Assembly: GCA_026874595.1 (NCBI GenBank)
Contig: CM049322.1
Location: forward strand, 52,107,386 to 52,171,385
Length of the DNA stretch: 64,000 nucleotides
Reading direction: 5' to 3'
Source of the DNA: Sipunculus nudus
Lineage: Eukaryota; Annelida; Sipuncula; Golfingiida; Sipunculidae
The position numbers were made by a program, and so were the translations under genes. Position 1 is the first letter of the stretch. Every line of letters begins with the position of its first letter. The notes beneath the pieces were generated by a model that saw only the letters and a list, made by a program, of their open reading frames with translations, made no database searches and had not been told where the DNA came from. Shown here piece after piece: positions 43,642 through 53,604 of the stretch.

Positions 43642-44462
43642 GCAGATCAGACTGAGAACTTCAAGGATTTAAAAATTTATAACCAACTCATTCTCATTTT
43701 AATTTTAACTGAACATGCCCATAATTCAAACCATAATCAATAGATTTAACTAATAAAAAAAACTGACAGAAATAATGGTTAATCACAGGAACAAAACTAC
43801 AATGCAGGGCTTCACTTTTACTTCTGAAAATACTTGCTCAGTAGAGCAAACTCGAACTTCATAAATTTTTGAAGTCCTTCAAATTTCAGTGATCCTGGCA
43901 GCAACCTGTAAGATACAACAGGCCTACTTAACCCCTCAACTATATTCATACTGACCCATCCCTATTGTAAAGTAGGCTGGCCTACAGACAAGAATCTATG
44001 GGCCTCCCAACTCCTACACTGGTACTTGAAGGATCCAGACGTGGGACAGTGGCCTACGTCTGGTCAGCATTTGGTTAAGTCATTTAGACTTGTTAAGGGG
44101 CTAAATGTTAAATTGACATATGGTGAAGTTCAGAAACTGCCGCTATTTGTTCTAGCCTCCCTGTTTACCACATTTAACTATTAGACTGGCAGTATATCTA
44201 TGTTCAGGACAGATCTTTGTCCATTTGGTGATTTTAAACTTATATTCCTGTGTTGTTTTCTATTATCTGTGGGGAAAAATCTTCAAAACAATAAATATTT
44301 ACAGATATTTGTGTGTTAATAATATCAATCAGAATTATTTGCACAGATATACAGATTATTTAAAATCAAGGTATTTTTTTAAGAATATGCAAGTTCTGTA
44401 ACTCACTTTTTCTTACCTACTTCAATGCTTTCATGGCCTGGTCTTCTTCCACTTCCAAATCT
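43642..44462. other. Gene-free stretch
   Basis: No coding frame or repeat is recognised. Confidence 0.45.
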
Positions 44463-44675
44463 CTTACTGGAGGTCAGCAATGCTGCACAGGAGCTCTCTC
44501 TTACTGGAGGTCAGAAATGCTGCACCGGAGCTCTCTCTTACTGGAGGTCAGAAATGCTGCACAGGAGCTCTCGCTTACTGGAGGTTAGAAATACTGCACA
44601 GGAGCTCTCTTTAACTGGAGGTCAGAAATGAAGCACAGGAGCTCTCTCTTACTGGAGGTCAGAAATGCTGCACAG
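44463..44675 (+). repeat. 37-bp tandem repeat, about 6 copies
   Basis: Units beginning CTTACTGGAGGTCAGAAATG and ending CACAGGAGCTCTCT repeat at exact 37-bp spacing (44463, 44500, 44537, 44574, 44611, 44648) with few changes. The period is not a multiple of three, so the open frame across it is incidental. Confidence 0.88.
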
Positions 44676-45620
44676 GAACCACTGCTGAAATACAGGAAAC
44701 ACATTGACTTTCATTTGATTAACAGGCAGCATTATATAGATCTGCACTAAAACTGCTTAAAAAGACTTGTGTTCACACTTTTGAGTTTTTTTTTTCAGGA
44801 TAATATATTCAAAACAATTGTCTGTTGATCAAATTACACTAAAATTAAACAAATGTAAGCCGGCCTTCGTTGACTGATAAAAATTGTCAATGATCAATAG
44901 GAAAAACAAATGTCAGGAAAATAATTCTCCATTGCGAAACTAATTTTAATTTTTGTTATTTAAAAGGCGAGTATGAATACATTAATAAGTAAAAAAAAAG
45001 ATAAGTAACACCACAAGTTCAGTTTTGCTGATGAAACTAAACTATCTAAGAGAAATAAGCTGACCAAAGAAATTCAAGGTATGTACCACCTTGACTAGGG
45101 AGATAATAATTCAGTAGCTGTACATTTTAGTCTTAGAAGTACATTTGAAAATGTTTTTATAAATCCCTTGAAGCAAAAAGCCAGAAAGAGAGCTGATCAC
45201 TCCTGTGCAGTTGTAATCATTCAGCAGATCACTATGTATATTTTCTGCACACAACATTTATACATTAATACCATCATGGAGCTGATCACTGTAACCCCTG
45301 TACAAACACCATGGAGTTGATCCCTGGACAGATGATACGCTGCCACAAACCTGGTCCCTGTATCTCCTGCAAAAATAATCATAGAATTTTTTTTATAAAA
45401 GGATATATTTACATACCAAGTGTGTTGAAAATACATTAAGTATCCTGTTGTCTTAATTCTTAAAAATAATGGTTCAGGCAGCATTTCACTATGAAACCAT
45501 TTCTCCTAAACACAAGTGCAAATAAACTTTCATGGGGAGCAAAAATACTCAACAAACACAAAAAAGTATTTTCCAAGCACCTAACCAGTGTTTCTTCTTT
45601 GTAAAAGGACTGAACTGTAA
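44676..45620. other. Gene-free stretch
   Basis: Nothing is recognised apart from AT-rich sequence. Confidence 0.45.
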
Positions 45621-45624
45621 GTAG

Positions 45625-46009
45625 ATCAGAGATGACTGCTCACCTGTAAGTATGTTCAGAGGTAATCACTCACCTGTAATGATAATCAGAGATGATAAGT
45701 CACCTGTAAGCATATAATCAGAGATGTTCTCTTACCTGTATTCATAATCAGAGATGATCACTTTCCTGTGGGCATACTCAGTGATGATCACTCACCTATA
45801 AATACAATTAGAGATAATCACTCACATGTAAATATAATCAGAGATGATCTTTCACTCAGCATAATCAGAGATGATCACTTACATGTTAACACAATCAGAG
45901 ATGATCACTTACATGTTAACATAATCAGAGATGATCTCTTACCTGCATGCATAATCAAACATGATAACTTTCCTGTTAGCATACACAGTGATGATCACTC
46001 ACCTGTAAC
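45625..46009 (+). repeat. About 33-bp minisatellite, left part
   Basis: About twelve degenerate units of CATAATCAGAGATGATCACT followed by CACCTGTAAG are present. The array continues at 50254-50390 beyond the LINE. Because the period is close to a multiple of three, a frame stays open across it. That frame is not evidence of coding. Confidence 0.85.
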
Positions 46010-46437
46010 AGAACAAAAAACAGAAAACAGTTTATTCAGGAAAACAAGGCCTCAGACCCAAAGTTCCAACATTCATGAGGTACATATGTACCATTCAATT
46101 TCAAACAACAATTGTGTTACCAATGTGAATGAAGCAGTTAAAATAAACTATGAATAGTAATAACGTAATAAATAGGAGAGAAAGAAGTGAAAAAATATTA
46201 AATAAATAATCAAATAGAATAAAGAAAAAAAAACTATAAAAAGATACAAACAAGCAAAACAAAAACATACAAACAGAAAAAAAACAAAAAAACTCCATTA
46301 TTCAAAAATAATACGGATACTTATATGCCTAAAAATTCATACAATATACTCACATATGGCATTCTGGTGGCTGAAATATTAAGTTAAAGTAGTATTACAA
46401 ACATTATAAGACACATAATACACAAAATGCTAATTGA

Positions 46438-47343
46438 TCAGTCTCCAACTGTTGATTTCCTCAAGCTGAAAGCATGATATACATAAGCAGCTAGTTTGGT
46501 TATTTCATATGTATTTTCTGATTTCAATATCTTTTTAAAATTAAATTCTGTTGACTCTTGAATATCTTTTTCAAAATATTTAAAACATAATTCCTTATAT
46601 AAAGGACATTCCAACAGGGAGTGACTCATCTGCTATAATGTTATAACCATACCTTATACAATATTTACAGACTCTTTCTACTCTATCCAAGCCATTCTGT
46701 CTCCTGTTTCTATTTGTAACTTGTGATCTGAACATCTAAATTTAGCTAATGTGGTTTTGTGGTATTTATTAGATACACAACTGATATATTTTTCAACATT
46801 CAACATGGATTTGAAAAGACCATAATACTGTAATTTATTACTTGACTTTACATCACTACTCCAGTTTTGCTGTGCCATATCTATCAATCTTTCTTTAAAA
46901 CATCTTATAAACCAGTTACGATCACCGACTGCTTGAGCCATCCATATAAAACAAAACCCAGTCTGAAAAAGTAAAGATTTCACTCCTGTTACCCATGTTA
47001 ATTTACCATTTTCATCAAGTTTCCTTAATAAAATATATAAACGTCCTGGATATCTTGCCTCTTCCATATGCAGCAACCTTTACCAGTATTTAATGCACTG
47101 AACTGAATATGTCACAAATAAAGGAAAACGTCCTCCTAAGACAGCTGCATTTGGAGTAGTGCTTCCAACATTTAATATATATTTGCAAAATTTATAATGA
47201 ACCCTTTCTATTATTTCTGATTTACTATTTCCCCATGGCTCGCTCCCATTCATTAATATTGGTGCTACCATGCTATCAAATAGCTTAAAAACTTGCTTCT
47301 CTGTTAAATTATTATGTTGATTAAAGTTCTTGATTACTTGCAC
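46438..47343 (-). pseudogene. LINE C-terminal region
   Basis: The frames read FKLFDSMVAPILMNGSEPWG, IERVHYKFCKYILNVGSTTP and AVLGGRFPLFV at 47080-47343. Next comes RYPGRLYILLRKLDENGKLT (46678-47076), and finally HSLLECPLYKELC at 46590-46629. The last matches the H..L..CP.Y tail of the C-terminal zinc-binding motif of many LINEs. The set is disrupted by stops at 47076 and near 46630. Confidence 0.75.
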
Positions 47344-47422
47344 TGCCTTTGCTGCCTGCAGAGCTTGCTGTTGTTGTGTCCTATGCCATGACAGTTTAGA
47401 AGTAAAGGTAATGCCTAAATAT

Positions 47423-49056
47423 TTATACTGAGAAACAAAGATTTATTTGTTTACCTTTAAAATACCATTTTTCTGTTTTCTTAGTAATACCTCCTCTACT
47501 AAAAACCATGATTTTAGTTTTGTCTAAATTAATTTTCATACCGTATCTGCAGCAAAATATTTGTAACTGGTTAATCTGTTTTTGTAGTCTTCCTACTCTA
47601 TCTCCAAAATTAACAATGTCATCTGCAAATAGCAATGTCATAACATTAGGTAGAATGTGGTCAATGTAAATTCCTTCTTGCTTCGATATTGATAACATGT
47701 TATAAAATTCATTAATAAAAAGAGAAAATAACAATGGACTGAGTACACACCTGTCTGGTACCAACTGCACAATTAAAGTAATCTGTTACTCCAGAGTCAT
47801 TTTTTACACAAGACTTCATTTTTGAATACATTGATTTTAAAACTTTAAGAATTTTACCATTTATTCCTGATTTCAACAATATAAACCACAAGATGTCATG
47901 TTTTACAGAATCAAAAGCTTAAAAAAAATCTATATATACACAATAAAATCTACCTCTTGGTTTTGTCAGATATTTTTGTGCTAAAGCCTGTAAAACAAAT
48001 GCATTATATATTGTACTGTGGTTTTTCCAATACCCTGCTTGTGCTTCTGGTAATAAATCAGAATCATCTGCATATTTCCATAGCCTGGTGTGAGATTTTC
48101 GTGAAAATTTTACCCAAAATGCTTAATAATGATATTCCAAGATAGTTTCCAGGATCATTTACATTACCTTTTTTGTGTAATGGTAAAATTATTGCTTTGC
48201 ACCAATCCTCTGGAAAAGAACCTGTGTGTAATATGTTATTATACAATGACTGCAAAGAAGGTAAAATGTATTTTAAGATATATACTATTATTTCTAATGG
48301 AATTCCATCAGGACCAGGAGCTTTACCTTTTTTCATCTGTTGCACAGCTTGCTGGATTTCATTAACACTAATATCAGTGTTATGGACACCATCTGCATTT
48401 TCATTATATGAATCTTCGGTATACCTTTTTACCATACTCTTAAAATCTTTGCCAATATCAGTCTTGTTACCATTAAGTAGTCCATTAAAGTACTCAAACC
48501 ATTGTCTAGCATCTATATTGGATATTTTAGCTTTCTGTTTAAATTTTTTAAGGTTTTTCCAAAGTTCATGGTTTCCTTAAACATTAAATATCTTCATTAC
48601 TTTCTCCTGCTGCTTTATGTTCTTTTTCTGATCACACATATATCTGAATCTCTTCTTTTCATTTTTATATAATATCAGATACTGAGTGCTACCTGTATTT
48701 CTGTATTTATTTAATGCCTTGTTTTTTACTGATTTAGCACAGCTGCATTCCTGGTCCCACCAATCAGGCTGACTTGTAGGATAGTAATTATTTTTATGTT
48801 CTATAGAGACAGAATGTACTACTTTATATAAACAATGAAGGGCTTTTTCAATATCATAATCAATAAATGTGTTAAACTCTTGAAAAAGTTTTTTACTATA
48901 TTCCTGATCAAGTAAATTAGCCAACTCTTCAGGTTCCTTCGATTTCACAATGTATTTTCTCCACTGTAATGACTTCATGGAGGTTTTCTTTTCAGATGAT
49001 TTTACATTGAAATGAAGAGTACATCTTAATTATTGGAAAATGGTCAGACAGATCTG
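47423..49056 (-). pseudogene. LINE reverse transcriptase, broken
   Basis: Pieces run from an interdomain stretch at 48577-48978 (SQPDWWDQECSCAKSVKNKA) to the fingers at 48064-48435 (MKKGKAPGPDGIPLEIIVYI; LPSLQSLYNNILHTGSFPED). The first catalytic block is at about 47900 (YIDF then KAFDSVKH across a stop). The palm is at 47423-47770 (SPLLFSLFINEFYN; the LLFADDIVNFGD catalytic box; MKINLDKTKIMVFSRGG). At least three frameshifts or stops separate the pieces, but all catalytic motifs remain readable. Confidence 0.87.
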
Positions 49057-49077
49057 TTGTTAACACTGAAAATGATG

Positions 49078-49788
49078 CTACTGTATGAAAAAGATCAGAA
49101 CTTCGTCATTGTCAATAAAATCATGCATATGGCCTATTCTTGCATTAAAATCTCCCATAAGGATAAAATTTAATTCCCCATATTTTGATACCATTTGAAA
49201 TAGTATATTTTCTAATTTAAGTATACCATCAGTTTCTTCCATACTGTTGTACAAGGGTGAATTTTCTGGAGCAACATATGCACATATTATCATTACATTT
49301 TTATCTGAGTTTAAAGCCTCTCCATCTAATAGCAAAGCAACCATATCAATAAACCTGTGAACCTCAATAATTCTTAAATTACAAGTTTTTCTTATACACA
49401 ATAATACACCTCCCCGTTTCATGTTTTCCCTTGCAGTTCCAAAGCAATTAAAGTCAGTAAAAAAGCTTACAAAGTCATCAGAGTTTTTAGCCCAGGTTTC
49501 AACAATACACAAAACATGACAATCTATTAACAGCTGTTTAAAATCTGTTGAGAAAAGCTTAGATTTCAAACCTCCTGCATTCCAGGATATAAAATTCACA
49601 TTATCTGTATTGTCATTAGTATCTGTGCACGTGTTAGTTACTTGATCTGTGCTTACCTCCATATTTTGTGCAAGTGCTGAGTGAATGTTAGTATCCTGGA
49701 GACAAGGTGCTGTTAATTCATTGGTTGGGCTAAACCTGGTACTTGAATGCTCTGCATCTGAAAAGGAAATAAACATATGGTTTATCAT
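49078..49788 (-). CDS. LINE AP-like endonuclease
   Basis: The 236-codon frame contains VNFISWNAGGLKSKLF (the N of the first metal-binding motif, about residues 70-85) and HVLCIVETWAKN (the catalytic E). NMKRGGVLLCIRK and NFILMGDFNARIGH (GDFN, about residues 207-216) follow. This is the endonuclease/exonuclease/phosphatase fold that nicks target DNA to prime reverse transcription. The final SDH motif is not in this frame; the frame ends early after DNDEVLIFF. Confidence 0.87.
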   Translation of the reverse strand: MINHMFISFSDAEHSSTRFSPTNELTAPCLQDTNIHSALAQNMEVSTDQVTNTCTDTNDNTDNVNFISWNAGGLKSKLFSTDFKQLLIDCHVLCIVETWAKNSDDFVSFFTDFNCFGTARENMKRGGVLLCIRKTCNLRIIEVHRFIDMVALLLDGEALNSDKNVMIICAYVAPENSPLYNSMEETDGILKLENILFQMVSKYGELNFILMGDFNARIGHMHDFIDNDEVLIFFIQ

Positions 49789-49833
49789 GATCTCATTTTC
49801 ATGTGTATAAGATTTTGGACCCTGGCCTAACCC

Positions 49834-50247
49834 CTATTTATTTATATTGGCTCTTCCAAATGTTACTTTACTTTGAGTATAAAAATCCCATTTGAACCAA
49901 GTCCCATCAATACACAGTTTATCAAAAGAAAGAAAGGATTCTAGATTGTCTTCTCTGGCCTTAATCATGTGTGGGACCAAATTACGCCGTGCCTCTCTTA
50001 CTTGATCACTAAAGTCATTTGTAATCTTGATATTACTGTCTCTCAATTTCTCTCTTGCCTGTGATAATACGTTTTCTTTGTCTTTGTATCTTGTGAATTT
50101 GACAACAACAGGTCTTGGTTTCCCATTTCTGTTTCTGACTGGTAGTCTATGCACTCTCTCAATACCCAGATCATGGTCACTATCGCACTCGAGCTCCAGT
50201 TTGTCCTTCAGCACACCTAGGACCTTTTCCTCACACTCCTGCCAGGA
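49834..50247 (-). pseudogene. LINE ORF1 protein, C-terminal part
   Basis: The frame includes GIERVHRLPVRNRNGKPRPV, VVKFTRYKDKENVLSQAREK, NIKITNDFSDQVREARRNLV and FLSFDKLCIDG. It matches the order of the RNA-binding and C-terminal domains of L1-type ORF1 proteins (Transposase_22 family): an 'ERVHR' motif, 'RP.VVKF.RYKD', then 'I.DFS..VR..R..L.P'. Such proteins coat the element RNA. The N-terminal coiled coil is absent because the element is truncated at about 50250, and in-frame codons run to the truncation point. Confidence 0.82.
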
Positions 50248-50253
50248 GTGTAA

Positions 50254-50390
50254 GCATACTCAGTGATGATCACTCACCTATAAACATTATCAGAGATGAT
50301 CACTCCCCTGTAAACATAATCAAAGATTATTAATAACCTTTAAACATAATCAGAGATGATCACTGACCTACAAGCATAAAGAGATGATTA
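50254..50390 (+). repeat. About 33-bp minisatellite, right part
   Basis: This continues the 45625-46009 array: ATCAGAGATGATCACTC units follow the LINE directly. Confidence 0.85.
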
Positions 50391-50502
50391 TAACAATATT
50401 TATTTAGTTACCTTTAAACAAAGGTAACCCTTGAATAAATTATGGAGATACTTCACCTTGTATCTGCTCAGAATTTCTGCATTTTAGAACAGCATAAACA
50501 TA

Positions 50503-50951
50503 ACAAGTGACCCATGGGTCATGACGCTCAGCTGACTAGGAAGAAATTTGCAAAAGGAAATATTATCATCTGAATGGTAGTATATACCCATTCAACAGTA
50601 GCATCAAACAGATTAACCAACATACAAAGATTGTGTCTGTATTTATATATCTTAAAAATAGAGAAAAAATGTGAAAACTTTAAAAAGAAATACACGTGGC
50701 TCCACCAGTCTGCAGGAACTAATAAAAACACTGAATGGTCAATATATATGCAAAGAATCATGGTGATCTCTGCATCAGTTGTTAAGATACTTCAGCTTTT
50801 GTATCAAATTTTCCATTATTCTGAGGGGTACTTCGGAGTCCTATAGCTTAAAGGATATGGGTAACAGAGACTTAATTCCAGGTTTCCACAGACTCTTTTC
50901 ATGGGCCTCCTAGCATGACAAAAATGAAGATTCTAGGTCAGCTGAGCTAAT
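50503..50951 (-). mobile_element. Short hairpin-ended family-1 element
   Basis: It begins ACAAGTGACCCATGGGTCAT and GACGCTCAGCTGACT, then carries the unique tail homologous to 35430-35721 in reverse. One core monomer follows (GTGGCTCCACCAGTCTGCAG). It ends in a truncated hairpin TCAGCTGAGCTAA. It is a single-core version of the 3.55-kb element. Confidence 0.7.
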
Positions 50952-50954
50952 TAA

Positions 50955-51082
50955 ACTCACTCAGCATAAACACAAATTTACTTGATCAGCATAGACACAC
51001 AAAATTCAATTAGCATAATCTGAACAATATTTCATCAGCCCAAACACAACAAACTTACATCAGCATAAAGATGACAAAATTT
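50955..51082 (+). repeat. Left outlier of the A/C-rich array
   Basis: CTCACTCAGCATAAACACAA, TTCAATTAGCATAA and CATCAGCCCAAACACAACAA match the array that resumes at 53605. Confidence 0.7.
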
Positions 51083-51386
51083 AAGCTATATACATTGGAT
51101 CATGTCCCTGGAGATTCCATAAAGGTTAGTAACATTTTCAACTGAGGGACTTACATTGTACATAGCTGTAGCCTGATCATATCACATATTCATCCTTGGC
51201 AGACTGACATGCTTGACAATGCTAAGGTGTTGTCACATGACTCCAGAGATCATGTGACAACAAGTGGTTGTAAATCTATGGAAGTTACAGGCCCAGGTCC
51301 CAGTCTAGGGCAGGTCTGTGGTGTTGGATGTTGAGAGCCTCCTTTACCCTTCTCCCTACATCAAATGAATCTGAATCTAGGATCTC

Positions 51387-51928
51387 AATAGTCAAGAACT
51401 GGACTGTTTGGGATCTAGTTATAATCTGATGTTTATCTTGCCCCATCACAGTCCAGCACCAAAATGCCACTTCCTGGGAGTTCAGTGGAGATTCCCACTG
51501 GAAGGCTGTAGCTACTGTGACAGGCCAAAACTTGACACAATTCTGACTCAGTCTTATCAAATAAAATTGAATCCAGTACTGATAAATCCACATTTTACCA
51601 ATTTCCTAATATATTTTCCTAACGCATCTGACTACCAGTTAACTGAAGACATGGGATTACAGGATATATCAGCTCATGGGGTTAATTATGAAAATATATG
51701 GATATATCAGTATTAGGAGATGTGGATTCGATGCTGAGAGGTAAATAACAACTCAGACGATAAGACCGGGTCAGTATTTCATCATGTTTTGGCCTGTCAT
51801 AGGAGCTACAGCTTTTCAGTGGGATTCTCCACTGGACTCCCGGGATTTTGTGGCATTTTGGTGCTGGACTGTGACGGGGCAACATAGACATCAGATTATA
51901 AATAGTCCCCGAACAGTCCAGTTCTGGA
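51387..51928. mobile_element. Foldback element nested in the Penelope element
   Basis: Long imperfect inverted arms (about 51392-51713 and 51720-51928; AAGAACTGGACTGTTTGGG and its inverse) are flanked by the 10-bp direct repeat CTAGGATCTC (51377-51386 and 51929-51938). A 9-11-bp duplication with palindromic arms is typical of MULE/foldback elements. Removing it brings the Penelope protein back into one frame at VEILDSDSF. Confidence 0.75.
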
Positions 51929-52009
51929 CTAGGATCTCAACTGCTTCTGGTGTCTGGCATTCCTCTGGCGCTCATTAACAGCTGAAGTGGTTTGTGTTTG
52001 ATTTTCCGG

Positions 52010-52380
52010 GTTTTATTTTCCAAGTAAGACATGCGGTCTCCCCAATGCAATCCTTTCATCAGTCACCATGCTGGATATCATAGACGGCACCTGTATTCTC
52101 GTTGAGTTTCATCTTGTCCTTGATTCTTACCAGGATTGATCTCTATGTGCTGGCCGGTTTGTTGAACACTTGGATGTCGTATTTCCGGAAGATTCCCTGG
52201 AGTTCCTCTGAGGTGTTCTTTACCAATGGTAAGCCTATCATCATGTCTGTTTTTCCTGGTGGTAGTTCTTTCTTTGTAGCTGTTATCTTCTTTCCTGATG
52301 GTGCCTTCCTTATCCAGTTGGCGATACCAGTGGCTCTTTATGCTGGACATGCCTCCTTTCCCTAAGTGGTCTTCTTCTTT
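52010..52380 (-). pseudogene. Penelope linker and GIY-YIG endonuclease start, broken
   Basis: After the RT the minus strand reads VKNTSEELQGIFRKYDIQVF and RSILVRIKDKMKLNENTGAV, then YDIQHGD, and about 20 bp on IGETACL. This is the linker followed by the first strands (GAVY) and the YIGET loop of the GIY-YIG nuclease. Stops lie in the nuclease core. Confidence 0.75.
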
Positions 52381-52474
52381 GGACACTGAAAAATCTGGGT
52401 GCAGACCACAGAATGTTTTAGCTCAAATTAAGGGTTGATGAGACTAAGGTCTATTACTGGTGGGTATATACGGC

Positions 52475-53010
52475 CTACCTGTAGACACTTCTTTTTATAG
52501 TCCCATCCTCCTGTAGGTGAATTAGGGTGTCTAAAAACAATAATTTACTTTCCTCCTCCAACTCCCTCGTAAACTGTATATTGGGGTTCCTGTTGTTCAG
52601 ATGGTCAGTAAATACCGGTGGAGCACTGAATGTGTCATCGATATACTGTAGCCAGATCTTTGGGGGTGATGTTGTGGAGACGATGGCTTCTTGTTCCAGG
52701 GCTTCAATGTAGATGTTGGCAATGATGGATGATACTGGTGACCTCATGGCTGCTTCCTTGATCTGTATGATGAATGTCCCCTTGTTTACAAAATACGTGG
52801 TCGACACACATAATATCTCTAACAGCTGTGTGACTTCATCCATGTCAAGCATTGTATGGGTCTTCAAGGCATCATCACTCTCCCTGTGTTGCCAATGTAA
52901 CTGTTACTGTGTGACTGGGATTCTTGTGAACTGGGCACTCATGTCAAACAAAACCATCTCTTGTGCTGGTGGGATTTCCAGTTGCTGATTTTCTTCACAA
53001 ACTCTCAACT
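52475..53010 (-). pseudogene. Penelope-like reverse transcriptase
   Basis: The conserved order is EIPPAQEMVLFDMSAQFTRI (first catalytic Asp region), DEVTQLLEILCVSTTYFVNK and IQIKEAAMRSPVSSIIANIY. The catalytic box WLQYIDDTFSAP and then EEESKLLFLDTLIHLQEDGT, ending RSVYR, follow. The set FDM...FT.IPV / TYF...G / AAMGSPVS..AN / YIDDTF / LPFLDT is specific to Penelope-like RTs. A stop separates the first block (52868-53010) from the 130-codon frame 52475-52867. Priming would use target DNA cut by the GIY-YIG nuclease. Confidence 0.88.
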
Positions 53011-53027
53011 GTTCTTTGTGGTGCTTT

Positions 53028-53485
53028 GTCTTCCCCACTAGAGGTCCATGCAATGATGTATTCCTGATGGGTCCACAGACAGTAGGTGCTCTCTATAACA
53101 TCCAGTGTGGTGACTGTGGAAAGCTTGTTACATTGGGGAGACCCACTTGTGTGCTGGAAAAATGAATCCAGGGATAACAAAAACAAACCATGTTCACCAT
53201 TTATGAACACCAGAGGGATGCCAGATACTATGCAGTGGGACCCTATTTAGATCCTGGATTCAGGTTCAGTTGATGTCAGGAAAAAGGTAAAGGAGGCTCT
53301 CAACGTCCAACACCACAGACCTGCCCTAGACCGTAACCGGAGCCTGAAACTTCCACAGATTTACAGCCACTTGTTGTCACATGATCTCTGTGGTCATGTG
53401 ACAACACCTGAGCATTGTCAAGCATGTCAGTCTGCTAAGGATGACCTGTTATATGGTCGAAAGCTACAGCTATGTACAATGTAAG
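53028..53485 (+). pseudogene. Opposed GIY-YIG nuclease and C-terminus fragment
   Basis: The plus strand reads GALYNIQCGDCGKL, then after a one-base shift YIGETHLCAGKMNPG. From 53284 it reads KVKEALNVQHHRPALDRNRS, SHDLCGHVTTPEHCQACQSA and LLYGRKLQLCTM, then a stop. It is the 3' part of a second Penelope copy in opposite orientation, lacking the RT, and is better preserved than the minus-strand nuclease. Confidence 0.78.
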
Positions 53486-53604
53486 TCCCACAGTTGAGAA
53501 TGTTACTAACCTTTATGGAATCTCCAGGGACATGATCCAATGTATATAGTTTGAATTTTGTTATCTTTATGTTGATGTTAGTTTGTTGTGTTTGGGCTGA
53601 TGAA

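Larger units (their letters stand above)
46010..50253 (-). mobile_element. 5'-truncated LINE with L1-type ORF1
   Basis: This 4.24-kb insertion lies inside the minisatellite. In transcription order (minus strand) it has the C-terminal part of an ORF1 protein, an AP-type endonuclease, a reverse transcriptase and a C-terminal Cys/His region. A polyadenylation signal (CAGTTTATTCAG, that is AATAAA on the coding strand) lies close to the 3' end at about 46028. The flanks GCATACACAGTGATGATCAC and GCATACTCAGTGATGATCAC (45979 and 50254) may be the target duplication, but the array itself is repetitive. Several frameshifts show it is not active. Confidence 0.82.
51031..53604 (-). mobile_element. Penelope-like element, inverted-arm arrangement
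   Basis: A minus-strand RT plus GIY-YIG element faces a 5'-truncated plus-strand copy of its own 3' half. The result is two 322-bp inverted arms at 51031-51352 and 53283-53604. Each arm encodes the C-terminus of the protein (VKEALNVQHHRPALDRN in one, VKEALNIQHHRPALDWD in the other) and the 3' untranslated region. Each also contains a GTTGTCACATGA/TCATGTGACAAC hairpin. Penelope elements are known for such inverted or partially duplicated insertions. A foldback element is nested at 51387-51928. Confidence 0.82.

Noticed and set aside
44425-44631. A frame with repeated LLEVSNAAQELSLTGGQK-like peptides
   Set aside because: The 37-bp tandem shifts frame at each unit, so the peptide is an artefact of the DNA repeat.
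45768-46157. A 129-codon frame rich in IRDDHLHVN repeats
   Set aside because: It is the translation of a roughly 33-bp minisatellite whose period keeps one frame open, with no other coding sign.
52078-52386. A 102-codon frame rich in Lys and Glu
   Set aside because: It is an out-of-frame reading of the Penelope linker; the neighbouring frame gives the recognisable VKNTSEELQGIFRKYDIQVF sequence.
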